Source of the DNA: CAVQLX01 sp963811605 | Lineage (GTDB): Bacteria > Desulfobacterota > Binatia > DP-6 | Assembly: GCA_963811605.1 (NCBI GenBank) | Contig: CAWESA010000013.1 | Location: 395,564-459,563, forward strand | Direction: 5' to 3' | DNA: 64,000 nucleotides | Shown here: piece by piece, positions 1-7,800 of the stretch | How the letters are laid out: each line of letters starts with the position of its first letter | Numbering within the stretch: the first letter of the stretch is position 1 | Notes under the pieces: generated by a model | Seen by the model: the letters and a program-made list of their open reading frames with translations, nothing else | Told to the model about the DNA's origin: nothing | Database searches by the model: none | Translations under genes and position numbers: made by a program

Positions 1-132
1 GAGCGAGGCCAGGGTGTCGAGCAGGCGGAGGAGCAAGCTGCGCCCCGCGATCTCGATCAGACACTTGGGCCTGCCGCCGGACGTGCCGAGCAGGCGCTTG
101 CCGACGCCGGCGGCGAGGACGATCGCCGTCAC
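1..132 (-). CDS. Nucleotidyltransferase (MobA/sugar-nucleotidyltransferase type), N-terminal fragment
   Basis: The 44 visible codons begin at a GTG (132-130) and continue past the left edge. They carry the N-terminal signature of NTP transferases: a hydrophobic strand, then LAAGVGKRL, then PKCLIEIAG, which form the nucleotide-binding loop and the PK motif. The GTG start shares four bases (GTGA) with the stop of the enoyl-CoA hydratase upstream, so the two are translationally coupled. With a PEP mutase-nucleotidyltransferase fusion 8 kb away, this could be a second activating enzyme of the phosphonate locus, but the substrate cannot be told from the fragment. Confidence 0.75.
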   Translation of the reverse strand, partial: MTAIVLAAGVGKRLLGTSGGRPKCLIEIAGRSLLLRLLDTLASL

Positions 133-839
133 GAGCGCCTGGGCGCGAGGACCGCGGTCACGCGCGCCTTGACGGCGGGCGTGATCCACGACGGGACGAG
201 CTCCTCGCGGAAGCGTCGCAGCGCCTCGGCCGAGACGTCCGTGACGCCGGCGCGCAGCGCACGCTTCGTGGCCACGTAGGCCTCCCGCGGATGTCCCGCC
301 AGCGTCTCGAGCCGCGCGCGCGCGGTGGCCTGGACGTCGGCCGCGATCTCGTCGGCGAGCCCGAGCGCGAGCGCGGTCGGCGGGTCGTACAGCGCGGCCT
401 CCAGCACGACGCGCTCGAGGGCGCGGGGGGGAACGCGATGGCGGACGATCGCGAAGATGACGGGAGGAAACTGGACGCCCAGCGCGACCTCGTTGAGTCC
501 CATGCGCAGCGTCGGCCGATCGGCGAGCACGCGGTGATCGGCGCACTGGGCGATCACGCAACCGCCCGCGATGGCGTGCCCGTTGATGCAGGCGACCACG
601 GGGGCGGGATGGTTGAACAGGGCCTCCGCCATGCGCTCGAGCGTGCCGAGAAACCGCTCCGCGCCGGCGCGATCGAGCCCCGCGACCTCCTTCAGATCCA
701 GCCCGGCCGAGAACGCATCGCCGGCCCCGGCGAGCAGCACCGGGTCGCCGTTTGCTTCCCGCAGCCGGCTGATGATCGACTCCATCATCGCGGTGGAGAG
801 CGAGTTCTTCCCCGGGCCGTCGAGCGAGAGGGTGTACAT
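129..839 (-). CDS. Enoyl-CoA hydratase/isomerase family protein
   Basis: This 236-residue crotonase-fold protein is slightly short for the family (about 255). It shows the oxyanion-hole segment SAGLDLKEV near residues 43-51, the second oxyanion segment NGHAIAGG, and NEVALGVQFP, where the Glu matches one of the two catalytic glutamates of hydratases. Likely role: hydration or isomerisation of an acyl-CoA; the substrate is unknown. The ATG at 839-837 is preferred because an in-frame extension further upstream is low-complexity and overlaps the divergent methyltransferase. Its stop overlaps the start of the nucleotidyltransferase downstream. Confidence 0.85.
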   Translation of the reverse strand: MYTLSLDGPGKNSLSTAMMESIISRLREANGDPVLLAGAGDAFSAGLDLKEVAGLDRAGAERFLGTLERMAEALFNHPAPVVACINGHAIAGGCVIAQCADHRVLADRPTLRMGLNEVALGVQFPPVIFAIVRHRVPPRALERVVLEAALYDPPTALALGLADEIAADVQATARARLETLAGHPREAYVATKRALRAGVTDVSAEALRRFREELVPSWITPAVKARVTAVLAPRRS

Positions 840-888
840 CGCGGCACAGTCCGCGTAGCGCAAGCGAGAAATACGAGCAAGGGATCCC

Positions 889-1482
889 ATGGACGCGCGC
901 CGCCACGCACCCGCCGCCGAACGGAACCGAGGACCGATCCTCGAGGTCCTGCGCGACGTCGTGCCGTCGCATGGGCGCGTCCTCGAGGTCGCGAGCGGCA
1001 CCGGGCAGCACGTCGCCCACTTCGCGGCCGCGTTGCCCGCGCTGATCTGGCAGCCGAGCGAGGCCGACGAGACGATGCATGCCTCGATCGCGGCGTGGAC
1101 CGCCGGGCTGCCCAACGTGCGCGCCCCGCTGGCGCTGGACGCCACCGCGGCATCGTGGCCGGTTCCCGCCGTCGACGTGGTGTACGCCGCGAACCTGATC
1201 CACGTCGCACCCTGGAACGTGTGTCTCGGTCTGCTCGACGGTGCGGGCCGGCACCTGGTCCCGGGCGGGCTGCTCGTCCTGTACGGTCCCTATCGCATCG
1301 AGGGCACGCATACCGCGGCCAGCAACCACGACTTCGATCGACAGCTGCGCACGAGCGATCCGCGCTGGGGCGTTCGCGACCTCGAGGCCGTGCGCGACGC
1401 CGGCACGGCGCGCGGGCTACAACTGGCACGGCGTCACGACATGCCGGCCAACAACCAGACGCTGGTCTTCCGCCGCGACTGA
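889..1482 (+). CDS. DUF938 (METTL26-like) SAM-dependent methyltransferase
   Basis: A 197-residue class I methyltransferase fold. The SAM loop appears as VLEVASGTGQHV (residues 31-42) and the acidic residue closing strand 2 as SEADE. The segments ANLIHVAPW and GPYRIEGTHTAASNHDFD are hallmarks of the DUF938 family, whose substrate is not established. The C-terminal MPANNQTLVFRR is also typical. It stands alone on the plus strand, divergent from the enoyl-CoA hydratase and convergent with the transaminase gene 18 bases away. Confidence 0.85.
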   Translation: MDARRHAPAAERNRGPILEVLRDVVPSHGRVLEVASGTGQHVAHFAAALPALIWQPSEADETMHASIAAWTAGLPNVRAPLALDATAASWPVPAVDVVYAANLIHVAPWNVCLGLLDGAGRHLVPGGLLVLYGPYRIEGTHTAASNHDFDRQLRTSDPRWGVRDLEAVRDAGTARGLQLARRHDMPANNQTLVFRRD

Positions 1483-1500
1483 GCGCGCGAGCCGCCGGGC

Positions 1501-2553
1501 TCAGCCGGGGAGCACCTCGCCCAGCACGGCGAGGAAGCGCGCGAAGTCGCCGCGTGCGAGCGCTCCCATGTTGGCGACGCGGAACGCCTCGCGCGCGAAC
1601 CACCCCTGGCCCTCGTAGATCACGAAGCCGCGGGCCTTGAGGGCGTCGTGCAGCGCGCCGTAGGTGCGCCCGGCCGGGAACCGCACCGACGTGATGGTGT
1701 TGGAGCGCAGCGGCGGCGGCAGGACGCACGTGAGGCCGAGGCGCTCGAATCCCTCGCGCAGCTGCGCCGCCGCGGCGGCATAGCGCGCGATGCGGCCGGG
1801 CACCGTCTCCTCGAGCAGCTCGGCCAGCGCCTCGTCGAGAGCGTACGCAACCTGCACCGCCGGGGTGAACGGCATGGCGGATCGCGCGTAGGTGGCGAGG
1901 GAGAGGTAGAGCGAGCGGCGCGGGTAGGCGGCCAGCCGTTCCAGCACTTCCTCACGCACCAGCACGAACGCGATGCCCGGGAACGCCTGGATGCACTTCC
2001 CGCCCGTGCCGGCGACCAGGTCGCAGTCCCCGGCGTCGAGGGTGTCGCCGGCGAGCCCGCTGACGGCGTCGACCAGCACCAGCTTGCCGAGGGCGCGCGC
2101 CCGGCGCGCCACCTCCGCGACGGGATTCATCAGGCCCGTCGTGGTCTCGTGATGCACGACCGCGACCGCCTCGACGTCCGGGGCGCGCAGCGCAGCCTCG
2201 ACCGCGTCGAGATCCGGCGGCGACGTCCAGGGCGACGCGACGACCGTGTGCGCCACGCGCGCGGCGGCGGCCATCGTGGCGATGCGCTCTCCGTAGACGC
2301 CGTTCGACACGATCACGAGCCGCCCGCGCTCCGAGCACACGCTGGCGACGGCCGCCTCCACCGCGGCCGTCCCCGACCCGGTGAGCAGCACGGCGGCGAA
2401 TCCGCCCCGGGGCGCGAAGGCGTCGAGGAGCCGGCTGCGGACGCGGGCCAGCAGCTCGCTGCATTCCGGCTCGCGATGGCAGAGATCGCCCCGTCCGAGC
2501 GCCGCGGTGACGCGCGGCGAGACGTTCACCGGTCCGGGATTGAGCAGGATCAT
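1501..2553 (-). CDS. phnW: 2-aminoethylphosphonate--pyruvate transaminase-like class V aminotransferase
   Basis: A 350-residue fold-type I PLP enzyme. NPGPVNVSP opens the protein, TGSGTAAVEA (residues 58-67) is the phosphate-binding region, D162 in VDAVSG contacts the cofactor ring, and K186 in GTGGKCIQAFPG is the Schiff-base lysine; the KCIQ context is characteristic of PhnW. In the biosynthetic direction PhnW converts phosphonoacetaldehyde to 2-aminoethylphosphonate, which fits the PEP mutase and decarboxylase genes 4-8 kb away. The ATG (2553-2551) shares ATGA with the stop of the MocR gene, so the two are co-translated. An alanine-glyoxylate type activity cannot be excluded. Confidence 0.82.
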   Translation of the reverse strand: MILLNPGPVNVSPRVTAALGRGDLCHREPECSELLARVRSRLLDAFAPRGGFAAVLLTGSGTAAVEAAVASVCSERGRLVIVSNGVYGERIATMAAAARVAHTVVASPWTSPPDLDAVEAALRAPDVEAVAVVHHETTTGLMNPVAEVARRARALGKLVLVDAVSGLAGDTLDAGDCDLVAGTGGKCIQAFPGIAFVLVREEVLERLAAYPRRSLYLSLATYARSAMPFTPAVQVAYALDEALAELLEETVPGRIARYAAAAAQLREGFERLGLTCVLPPPLRSNTITSVRFPAGRTYGALHDALKARGFVIYEGQGWFAREAFRVANMGALARGDFARFLAVLGEVLPG

Positions 2554-4079
2554 CGCGCCGCGCTCCGTACCATCGCCCCCGGATGCGTGCCACCCGCGTC
2601 GCGCCAGCGTTCCAGGGCGCGCGTCAGCCGGTCGACCGCCGGCGCGATCTCCCGGTCGGGAACGCCCGCATACCCGAGGTGCAGCCCGCGACGCCCCGCC
2701 GGCGCGAGGTAGTAGGCGGAGAGCGCCGGCGCCACGACGTCCTCCGCGGCCGCCGCCCGGGACGCGGCGACGTCGTCCGCACCCGACGGCAGCAGCCCGG
2801 CCACCTGCATTCCTCCGTCGCGCGGGTGCGCGAGGAGCAGGCCATCGAGACGCCTCCGCAGCGCTCGCACCAGTCGTTCCTGCCGCCCGGCGTACAGCGC
2901 GCGCATGCGCCGCACGTGCGCGGCGAAGTGTCCCTCGGTGAGAAAGTCGGCGAGCGCGGCCTGGACATCGACCGGAGGCTGCTGGCCGGTGATGCGCACG
3001 GCCGTCGTGCACGCGTCCACCAGCGACGTGGGCACGACCAGGTAGCCGACACGGAGCGCCGGGAACATCGTCTTGCTGAACGTGCCCACGTAGACGACCC
3101 GGCCGGCGGCATCGAGGCCCTGCATCGCCGCGACCGGACGTCCGGCGTAGCGGTACTCGCTGTCGAAGTCGTCCTCCAGCACCCAGGACCCGGCGTCGGC
3201 CGCCCAGGCCAGCAGGCGCAGCCGCCGCGCCAGGCTCATCGTCATGCCGAGCGGGAACTGGTGCGACGGCGTCACGTAGGCCAGGCGCGCCGCCGGTGCC
3301 GCGCGCGTGCCGGCCTCGACGTCGAGCCCCTCTCCGTCGGTGGGCACCGGCACGAGCGCCGCGCCCGCCGCCAGCAGGGCGCCCCGGCCCCCCAGATATC
3401 CGGGATCCTCGATCCAGGCCGCGTCGCCGGGGTCGAGCAGGAGGCGGCAGGAGAGGTCGAGCGCCGCCTGGGAGCCGGCCACCACGATCACCTGCTCGGG
3501 CGCGCACGCGACGCCCCGCGCCGGCCCGAGATACGCGGCGATCGCCTCGCGCAGACCCGGCAGGCCGGCGGGATGACCGTAGCCGAGGGTGGCGCGCGTG
3601 CGGAGGCGGGCCCGGCGCGCGAGGAGCCGGGCCCAGAGCGCGCGTGGGAACTCGTCCAGGGCCGGCAGGCCGGGCTGGAACGCGCGGCGTCGCGGATCGC
3701 CGGCAGGACGGCGCGTCGCGATCAGGGCCTCGCCCCGTCGCGACAGCCCGGGCGCGGCGCCGCCGCGGACCGGAGCCGCGTGCCGCGGGCGCTGTGCGTG
3801 CAGCAGCGTCTCCGGCAGGACGGCGCTGACGCGCGTACCGTCGCCGACGCGCGACTGGAGATACCCCTCCGCGACCAGTTGCTCGAAGGCCGCGACCACG
3901 GTGTTGCGGGCGGCGTCGAGATCGCGCGCCAGGACGCGCGTCGCGGGGAGGCGCGAGCCGGGCGCCAGCCGCCCGCCGAGAATGGCGTCGCGCAGCGCCG
4001 AGTAGAGCTGGCGCTGAAGGGGCACGGTCCCGGCACGCTCGAGCGCGATCGTTCCGAGCACGATGCCGGGCCGCGGCAC
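2550..4079 (-). CDS. MocR/PdxR-type GntR regulator with aminotransferase domain
   Basis: A 509-residue two-domain regulator. Residues 15-85 form a GntR winged helix (LAPGSRLPATRVLARDL, then the recognition region RNTVVAAFEQL). Residues 120-500 are a class I aminotransferase fold with LEDDFDSEY (301-309) and the PLP lysine K336 in TFSKTMFP. MocR proteins sense PLP or PLP-amino acid adducts. The GTG start leaves about 85 bases before the divergent flavoprotein gene, and a TGGACC direct repeat lies in that gap. Coupling to phnW suggests control of aminoethylphosphonate metabolism (inference). Confidence 0.88.
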   Translation of the reverse strand: MPRPGIVLGTIALERAGTVPLQRQLYSALRDAILGGRLAPGSRLPATRVLARDLDAARNTVVAAFEQLVAEGYLQSRVGDGTRVSAVLPETLLHAQRPRHAAPVRGGAAPGLSRRGEALIATRRPAGDPRRRAFQPGLPALDEFPRALWARLLARRARLRTRATLGYGHPAGLPGLREAIAAYLGPARGVACAPEQVIVVAGSQAALDLSCRLLLDPGDAAWIEDPGYLGGRGALLAAGAALVPVPTDGEGLDVEAGTRAAPAARLAYVTPSHQFPLGMTMSLARRLRLLAWAADAGSWVLEDDFDSEYRYAGRPVAAMQGLDAAGRVVYVGTFSKTMFPALRVGYLVVPTSLVDACTTAVRITGQQPPVDVQAALADFLTEGHFAAHVRRMRALYAGRQERLVRALRRRLDGLLLAHPRDGGMQVAGLLPSGADDVAASRAAAAEDVVAPALSAYYLAPAGRRGLHLGYAGVPDREIAPAVDRLTRALERWRDAGGTHPGAMVRSAAR

Positions 4080-4099
4080 GATCCCCGGCTACCTCATAT

Positions 4100-4128
4100 T
4101 GGACCCAAAGAAAAGCATGAAGTGGACC
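4100..4128. promoter_or_regulatory. TGGACC direct repeat in the mocR/flavoprotein divergent intergenic region
   Basis: TGGACC occurs at 4100-4105 and again at 4123-4128, 23 bases apart in the same orientation, in a locally AT-rich stretch. A weaker TGGAACC follows at 4135-4141. MocR dimers are known to bind directly repeated half-sites in the promoter between their own gene and a divergent target, so this is a candidate operator. No binding evidence is visible beyond repeat and position. Confidence 0.4.
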
Positions 4129-4163
4129 TTCTCATGGAACCAATCTCGCGTCACAGTCTGCCC

Positions 4164-4823
4164 ATGGATGCCTTCACGCCGACCCCACGCACGCGGGTGC
4201 GCCGCCTTCCCCAGCGCGCGACCTACGATGTCGCCACCGTGCACGCGATCCTCGACGCCGGGCTCGTCTGCACCCTGAGCTTCGTCGAGGACGGCCGCCC
4301 GGTCACGATCCCGACGGCCTACGCACGCATCGACGACGCCCTCGTGTTCCACGGCTCGGCCAAGAGCCGGACGCTCATCGCCGTCGCGGCCGGCGCCGAG
4401 CTGTGCGTCACCATCACGCATCTCGACGGCCTCGTGCTGGCCCGGTCGGCGTTCCATCACTCGGTCAACTACCGCTCCGTGGTGGTCTTCGGGCGCGCCG
4501 CCGCCATCACCGACCCGGCGCGCAAGCTCGCGCTGCTCGAGCGCTTCGTCGAACGCCTCTATCCGGGCCACTGGCAGGCGACGCGACCGCCGAGCGAGCA
4601 GGAGCTCAAGGGCACCGCCGTGCTCGAGCTGCCGCTGCGCGAGGTGGTCGCGAAGGTACGGAGCGGCGGTCCGCTCGACGACGAGGCCGATCTGACCAGA
4701 CCGGTGTGGGCCGGCGTGGTGCCGATACGGTTGACCGCGGGTGCGCCGCGCACGGCGCCCGACGTCGCCAGCGGGTTCAGGCCGCCGCGCGTGGCGTGGC
4801 CGCCCGCGAGGGCGGACGCGTAG
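4164..4823 (+). CDS. Pyridoxamine 5'-phosphate oxidase-like FMN-binding split-barrel protein
   Basis: A 219-residue protein of the flavin-nucleotide-binding (NimA-like) branch of the PNPOx superfamily. Visible family features are VRRLPQRATYD near the N-terminus, LSFVEDGRPVTIPTAY, LVFHGSAKSRT and SVNYRSVVVFG. Members bind FMN or F420 and reduce small substrates; this one's substrate is unknown. It is divergent from the MocR regulator, a common arrangement for MocR targets. ATG 4164 is chosen over the in-frame ATG 4134 because homology begins just downstream; neither has a strong Shine-Dalgarno. Confidence 0.82.
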   Translation: MDAFTPTPRTRVRRLPQRATYDVATVHAILDAGLVCTLSFVEDGRPVTIPTAYARIDDALVFHGSAKSRTLIAVAAGAELCVTITHLDGLVLARSAFHHSVNYRSVVVFGRAAAITDPARKLALLERFVERLYPGHWQATRPPSEQELKGTAVLELPLREVVAKVRSGGPLDDEADLTRPVWAGVVPIRLTAGAPRTAPDVASGFRPPRVAWPPARADA

Positions 4824-4828
4824 CGCGA

Positions 4829-5377
4829 TCAGCCGAAGCTGCGCGAGAACAGCGCGGCGATCGCCGCGCGGCCGTTGTCGCCGAGGAAGCGCGTCCCGGT
4901 GCCGGTGAAGTGCGGGTGCGTGATGACCGGATCCTTCGCCGGCTCCCACGCCTCGCCCGTCCACCGCAGCCACGCGTCCTGCTCCTGATCGAACACGTGC
5001 AGCCGCTTGTTGAAGAACTTGGCGTACTCCGCACTCACCCCGGTGCCGCCGACGACGGTGGCGTCGGGCTGGACCTTGCCGACCAGGAAGATGTCCTGCC
5101 CGTTGTTCACCTGGTGCCAGATGCTCTGCAGCACCTTCCGGAACAGCGGGGTATCGGGGTAGCGCCGGTTCATGAGCTTGCTGACGTAGGCCAGGCTGAC
5201 GTCGCCGTGCTTGAGCTCTTCCCTGGTCAGGACGCGCAGACCGCGGGTGCGCGCGTCGCTGTGACCCTCGAAGGTGAAGTTCACCTCCTCGATCCCGTAG
5301 CGCTCGGCGGCCTCCCCGAAGGCGGCCTCGGCGCCCTGGGCGGCGCCGCTGAAGAGGATACAGTCCTCTGGCTTCAC
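4829..5377 (-). CDS. SLOG-like Rossmann-fold protein of unknown function
   Basis: A 182-residue protein. An N-terminal strand-loop (CILFSGAAQGAE, residues 6-17) and a later GGTGVSAEYA segment resemble the two ligand-binding loops of the SLOG/LOG nucleotide-binding superfamily. The middle (REELKHGDVSLAYVSKLMNRRYP) and the conserved-looking QDIFLVGKVQPD are not assignable to a function. The GTG start is supported by GGAGGA at 6-11 bases upstream. It lies 45 bases downstream of the ClC gene on the same strand. Assignment to SLOG is by motif resemblance only. Confidence 0.6.
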   Translation of the reverse strand: MKPEDCILFSGAAQGAEAAFGEAAERYGIEEVNFTFEGHSDARTRGLRVLTREELKHGDVSLAYVSKLMNRRYPDTPLFRKVLQSIWHQVNNGQDIFLVGKVQPDATVVGGTGVSAEYAKFFNKRLHVFDQEQDAWLRWTGEAWEPAKDPVITHPHFTGTGTRFLGDNGRAAIAALFSRSFG

Positions 5378-5422
5378 GGCGGGTCCTCCGGCCGAGGGTT
5401 CTGGCCGATCGCGCGCGAGGCG

Positions 5423-6724
5423 TCAATCGCCGACCCGCGGCGCACCACGCTCGCGCAGCGCCTCGTAGACGGGCCGCTCGCGCACGGCGGCCGCGAAGAG
5501 ATACGCGACCAGGACCGTCGTCGCCTGCGCCAGCAGGAGATGTCCCTGGTGCGTGAGCTCGACGACGAGCACCAGACCGGTGAGCGGCGCACGGATCGAC
5601 GCCGCGAAGATGCCCGCCATGCCCGCCGTCGCCAGGACGGGCAGCAGGCCGCCCCCGCCGAGGTCGGGCCCCAAGGCGTGCACCATGGCCCCCAGCGTCG
5701 CACCCAGGACGAGCTGGGGCGCGAAGATGCCGCCCGGGACGCCGCAGCCGTAGCTCACGAGGGTGAAGGCCAGCTTCGCGATCAGTAGCAACGTCAGGCC
5801 GCCCAGCGCCAGCGGGAGACGGCCCTGCACCAGGGCTGCAGCCGTCTGCTCGCCGCTGCCGAGCACCGCGGGAAGCCAGACGCCCAGGGCGGCCGACACG
5901 ATCCCGACCAGGCCGGCGCCGAGCCAGCGCGGCCGCAGCGGGAGTCCATCGAACGCGCGCAAGGTCCACAGCAGTCCACGATTGAAGGCGACCCCCACCA
6001 TGCCGGCCGCCAGGCCGAGGCTCATGAACAGCGGCAGCAGCATCACCCTCGGCGTGGTCACCGGCGGAAGCGGGAACAGCGGACCGGCCCCGAGGACCGC
6101 CGCGGTGACCAGGTACGACAGCAGGACGGCCGGCAGGGCGGTCACCACCATCGCGCGGTTCGGCTTCACGCGCAGTTCCTCGAGCACGAACACGAAGCCG
6201 GAGATGGGCGCGCTGAATGCCGCGGTCAGCCCCGCTCCGGCACCCGCGGCGAGAAGCGAAGCGCGCGCGGTGCGCCCGAGCCCGCCCTGCAGCCCCGTGG
6301 CGATGGCCGCGCCGAGGTGCACGGTGGGTCCCTCCCGTCCGAGGGACAAGCCGCCACTCAGCGCGAGCCCGCCGGCGATGAACTTGACCGGGAGCAAGCG
6401 ATGCCAGCGCGGAAGCCGGGCGTCGCCCGCCAGCATCTCCTCCACCTCCGGGATGCCGCTGCCGGCCGCCTCCGGCGCGCCGCGCAGCGTGAGCCAGCGA
6501 GCCAGCGCGGCGGCGACGCCGAAGAGGCCCGCGACCACGAGCCAGCCGATCGGCACCTTGGCCGTCACGAGCAGCACGTCCCGATCCCAGTCGTGTACGT
6601 GGTCGAGCAGCCAGCGATAGGACGCGCCGACCAGCCCGGCGATCGCGCCGACCAGCATGCCCCGGACCGGCAGCCGCGGATCGAGCGCGCCCGCTCGGCG
6701 CACCGCCCCTGCGGGTTCCGTCAT
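5423..6724 (-). CDS. clcA: ClC-family chloride channel/H+-Cl- exchanger
   Basis: A 433-residue polytopic membrane protein with the three ClC selectivity-filter signatures: GSGIPE (residues 88-93), GREGP (129-133, with gating Glu E131), and GIFAPQ in the second half. E183 in VLEEL sits where the internal proton-transfer glutamate of E. coli ClcA lies, which favours a 2Cl-/H+ exchanger over a channel. There is no C-terminal CBS pair. The gene follows ppd-beta after 7 bases, so it may be transcribed with the phosphonate genes. Confidence 0.92.
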   Translation of the reverse strand: MTEPAGAVRRAGALDPRLPVRGMLVGAIAGLVGASYRWLLDHVHDWDRDVLLVTAKVPIGWLVVAGLFGVAAALARWLTLRGAPEAAGSGIPEVEEMLAGDARLPRWHRLLPVKFIAGGLALSGGLSLGREGPTVHLGAAIATGLQGGLGRTARASLLAAGAGAGLTAAFSAPISGFVFVLEELRVKPNRAMVVTALPAVLLSYLVTAAVLGAGPLFPLPPVTTPRVMLLPLFMSLGLAAGMVGVAFNRGLLWTLRAFDGLPLRPRWLGAGLVGIVSAALGVWLPAVLGSGEQTAAALVQGRLPLALGGLTLLLIAKLAFTLVSYGCGVPGGIFAPQLVLGATLGAMVHALGPDLGGGGLLPVLATAGMAGIFAASIRAPLTGLVLVVELTHQGHLLLAQATTVLVAYLFAAAVRERPVYEALRERGAPRVGD

Positions 6725-6731
6725 CGTCCCG

Positions 6732-7304
6732 TCAGGCGACGCCGAGCGTGCGGCGCACCCGCGCCGTCATCTCGGGCGGGGTGAAGGGAATCCGCGGCCC
6801 CGGAGGCCCGGGCGGACCGAGGACGATACGCACGAGGAGAAACGCGGGACCCTGCCGCGGCAGGAAGCCCGGCAGCGTCTCGTCGAGCTCCTCGGGCGAG
6901 CCCACGCGGCCGGCCCAGCGATAGCCGGCCGCCCGCGCCATCTCCTCCAGCGGCACGCGGTCCGAGATGGTCGGCTGCGCACCGGTCGAGGCGTGCGCGG
7001 AGTTGTCGAAGCACACGTGCAGCAGGTTCGACGGCGCCGTGACCGCGATGGTGGCGAGCGCGCCGAGATTCATCAGCACGTTGCCATCGCCGTCGAAGAC
7101 GATCACGCGACGCTCGGGACGCGCCAGCGCGACGCCGAGCCCGATCGACGATGCCAGGCCCATGGAGCCGATCATGTAGAAGGACGCCTCCGTGTCGCGC
7201 GCCCCGAAGGCGGCCCGCGACAGAAAGCCGTTGGCGTGGATGCGGATCTCGTCGCCCAGGAGCGGCACGATGCGCGCGAGGGCGTCGCGAAGGGTCATGC
7301 TCAT
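6732..7304 (-). CDS. Phosphonopyruvate decarboxylase, beta (TPP-binding C-terminal) subunit
   Basis: A 190-residue TPP-enzyme C-domain. GDG (72-74) followed by DNSAH (100-104) forms the thiamine-diphosphate/Mg binding motif, and GSMGLASSIGLGVALARP is the typical preceding helix. Such half-length subunits pair with an alpha subunit in split sulfopyruvate or phosphonopyruvate decarboxylases. The PEP mutase two genes upstream makes phosphonopyruvate the likely substrate, giving phosphonoacetaldehyde. The ATG overlaps the alpha-subunit stop by ATGA. Sulfopyruvate decarboxylase (ComE-like) is the main alternative. Confidence 0.85.
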   Translation of the reverse strand: MSMTLRDALARIVPLLGDEIRIHANGFLSRAAFGARDTEASFYMIGSMGLASSIGLGVALARPERRVIVFDGDGNVLMNLGALATIAVTAPSNLLHVCFDNSAHASTGAQPTISDRVPLEEMARAAGYRWAGRVGSPEELDETLPGFLPRQGPAFLLVRIVLGPPGPPGPRIPFTPPEMTARVRRTLGVA

Positions 7305-7792
7305 GCGTGATCCGTGAACAGGCCCGCCTTCACCAGGAGCGCGACCGGCTTGCGCGACGCGGCGCAGGTCGCCGCCGCCCAGTCGACATCCGCCAGCACG
7401 CTGTCCGGATCGGGCGCGCGGTGCGGGATGTCGAGCAGGTCGAGCAGCCCGGGCAGGACCGCGCCCATCACGAGGTGCTCCGGAGCGTCCCTGCCCTCGA
7501 ATCCGCGCCAGGTGACGAGGAGGAGGACGGGGAGCTCGTAGAGGATGTGCAGCGAGCCGAGCGCGTTCAGCGACACCCCGAGGCCGGAGTTCTGCATGAC
7601 GACCACCGGACGCTTGCCGCCGAGGAAGGCGCCGGCAGCCACGCCCAGCGCGGCGTCCTCCCGGGTCTCCCCCAGGTAGACGCCGCGCTGCTGCAGCTCG
7701 GCGATCACCGGACCGATCAGCGAGCAGGGCACGCCTGCAAAGAAGTCGAACCCGGCGGCGAGCAGTCGATCGACGAAGGGGCCGGCCGCCAC
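7301..7792 (-). CDS. Phosphonopyruvate decarboxylase, alpha (TPP PYR-domain) subunit
   Basis: A 163-residue TPP-enzyme N-domain. FFAGVPCSLIGPV near the N-terminus is the phosphonopyruvate/sulfopyruvate decarboxylase signature, and the Glu in GETREDAALGVAAG is placed to activate the thiazolium ylide. MQNSGLGVSLNAL is the other conserved block. GTG 7792 is the only plausible start between the PEP mutase stop (7801) and the GVPCS block. It sits 8 bases after pepM and overlaps the beta subunit by ATGA, so alpha and beta should be made stoichiometrically. Confidence 0.83.
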   Translation of the reverse strand: MAAGPFVDRLLAAGFDFFAGVPCSLIGPVIAELQQRGVYLGETREDAALGVAAGAFLGGKRPVVVMQNSGLGVSLNALGSLHILYELPVLLLVTWRGFEGRDAPEHLVMGAVLPGLLDLLDIPHRAPDPDSVLADVDWAAATCAASRKPVALLVKAGLFTDHA

Positions 7793-7800
7793 CGGAGCGC

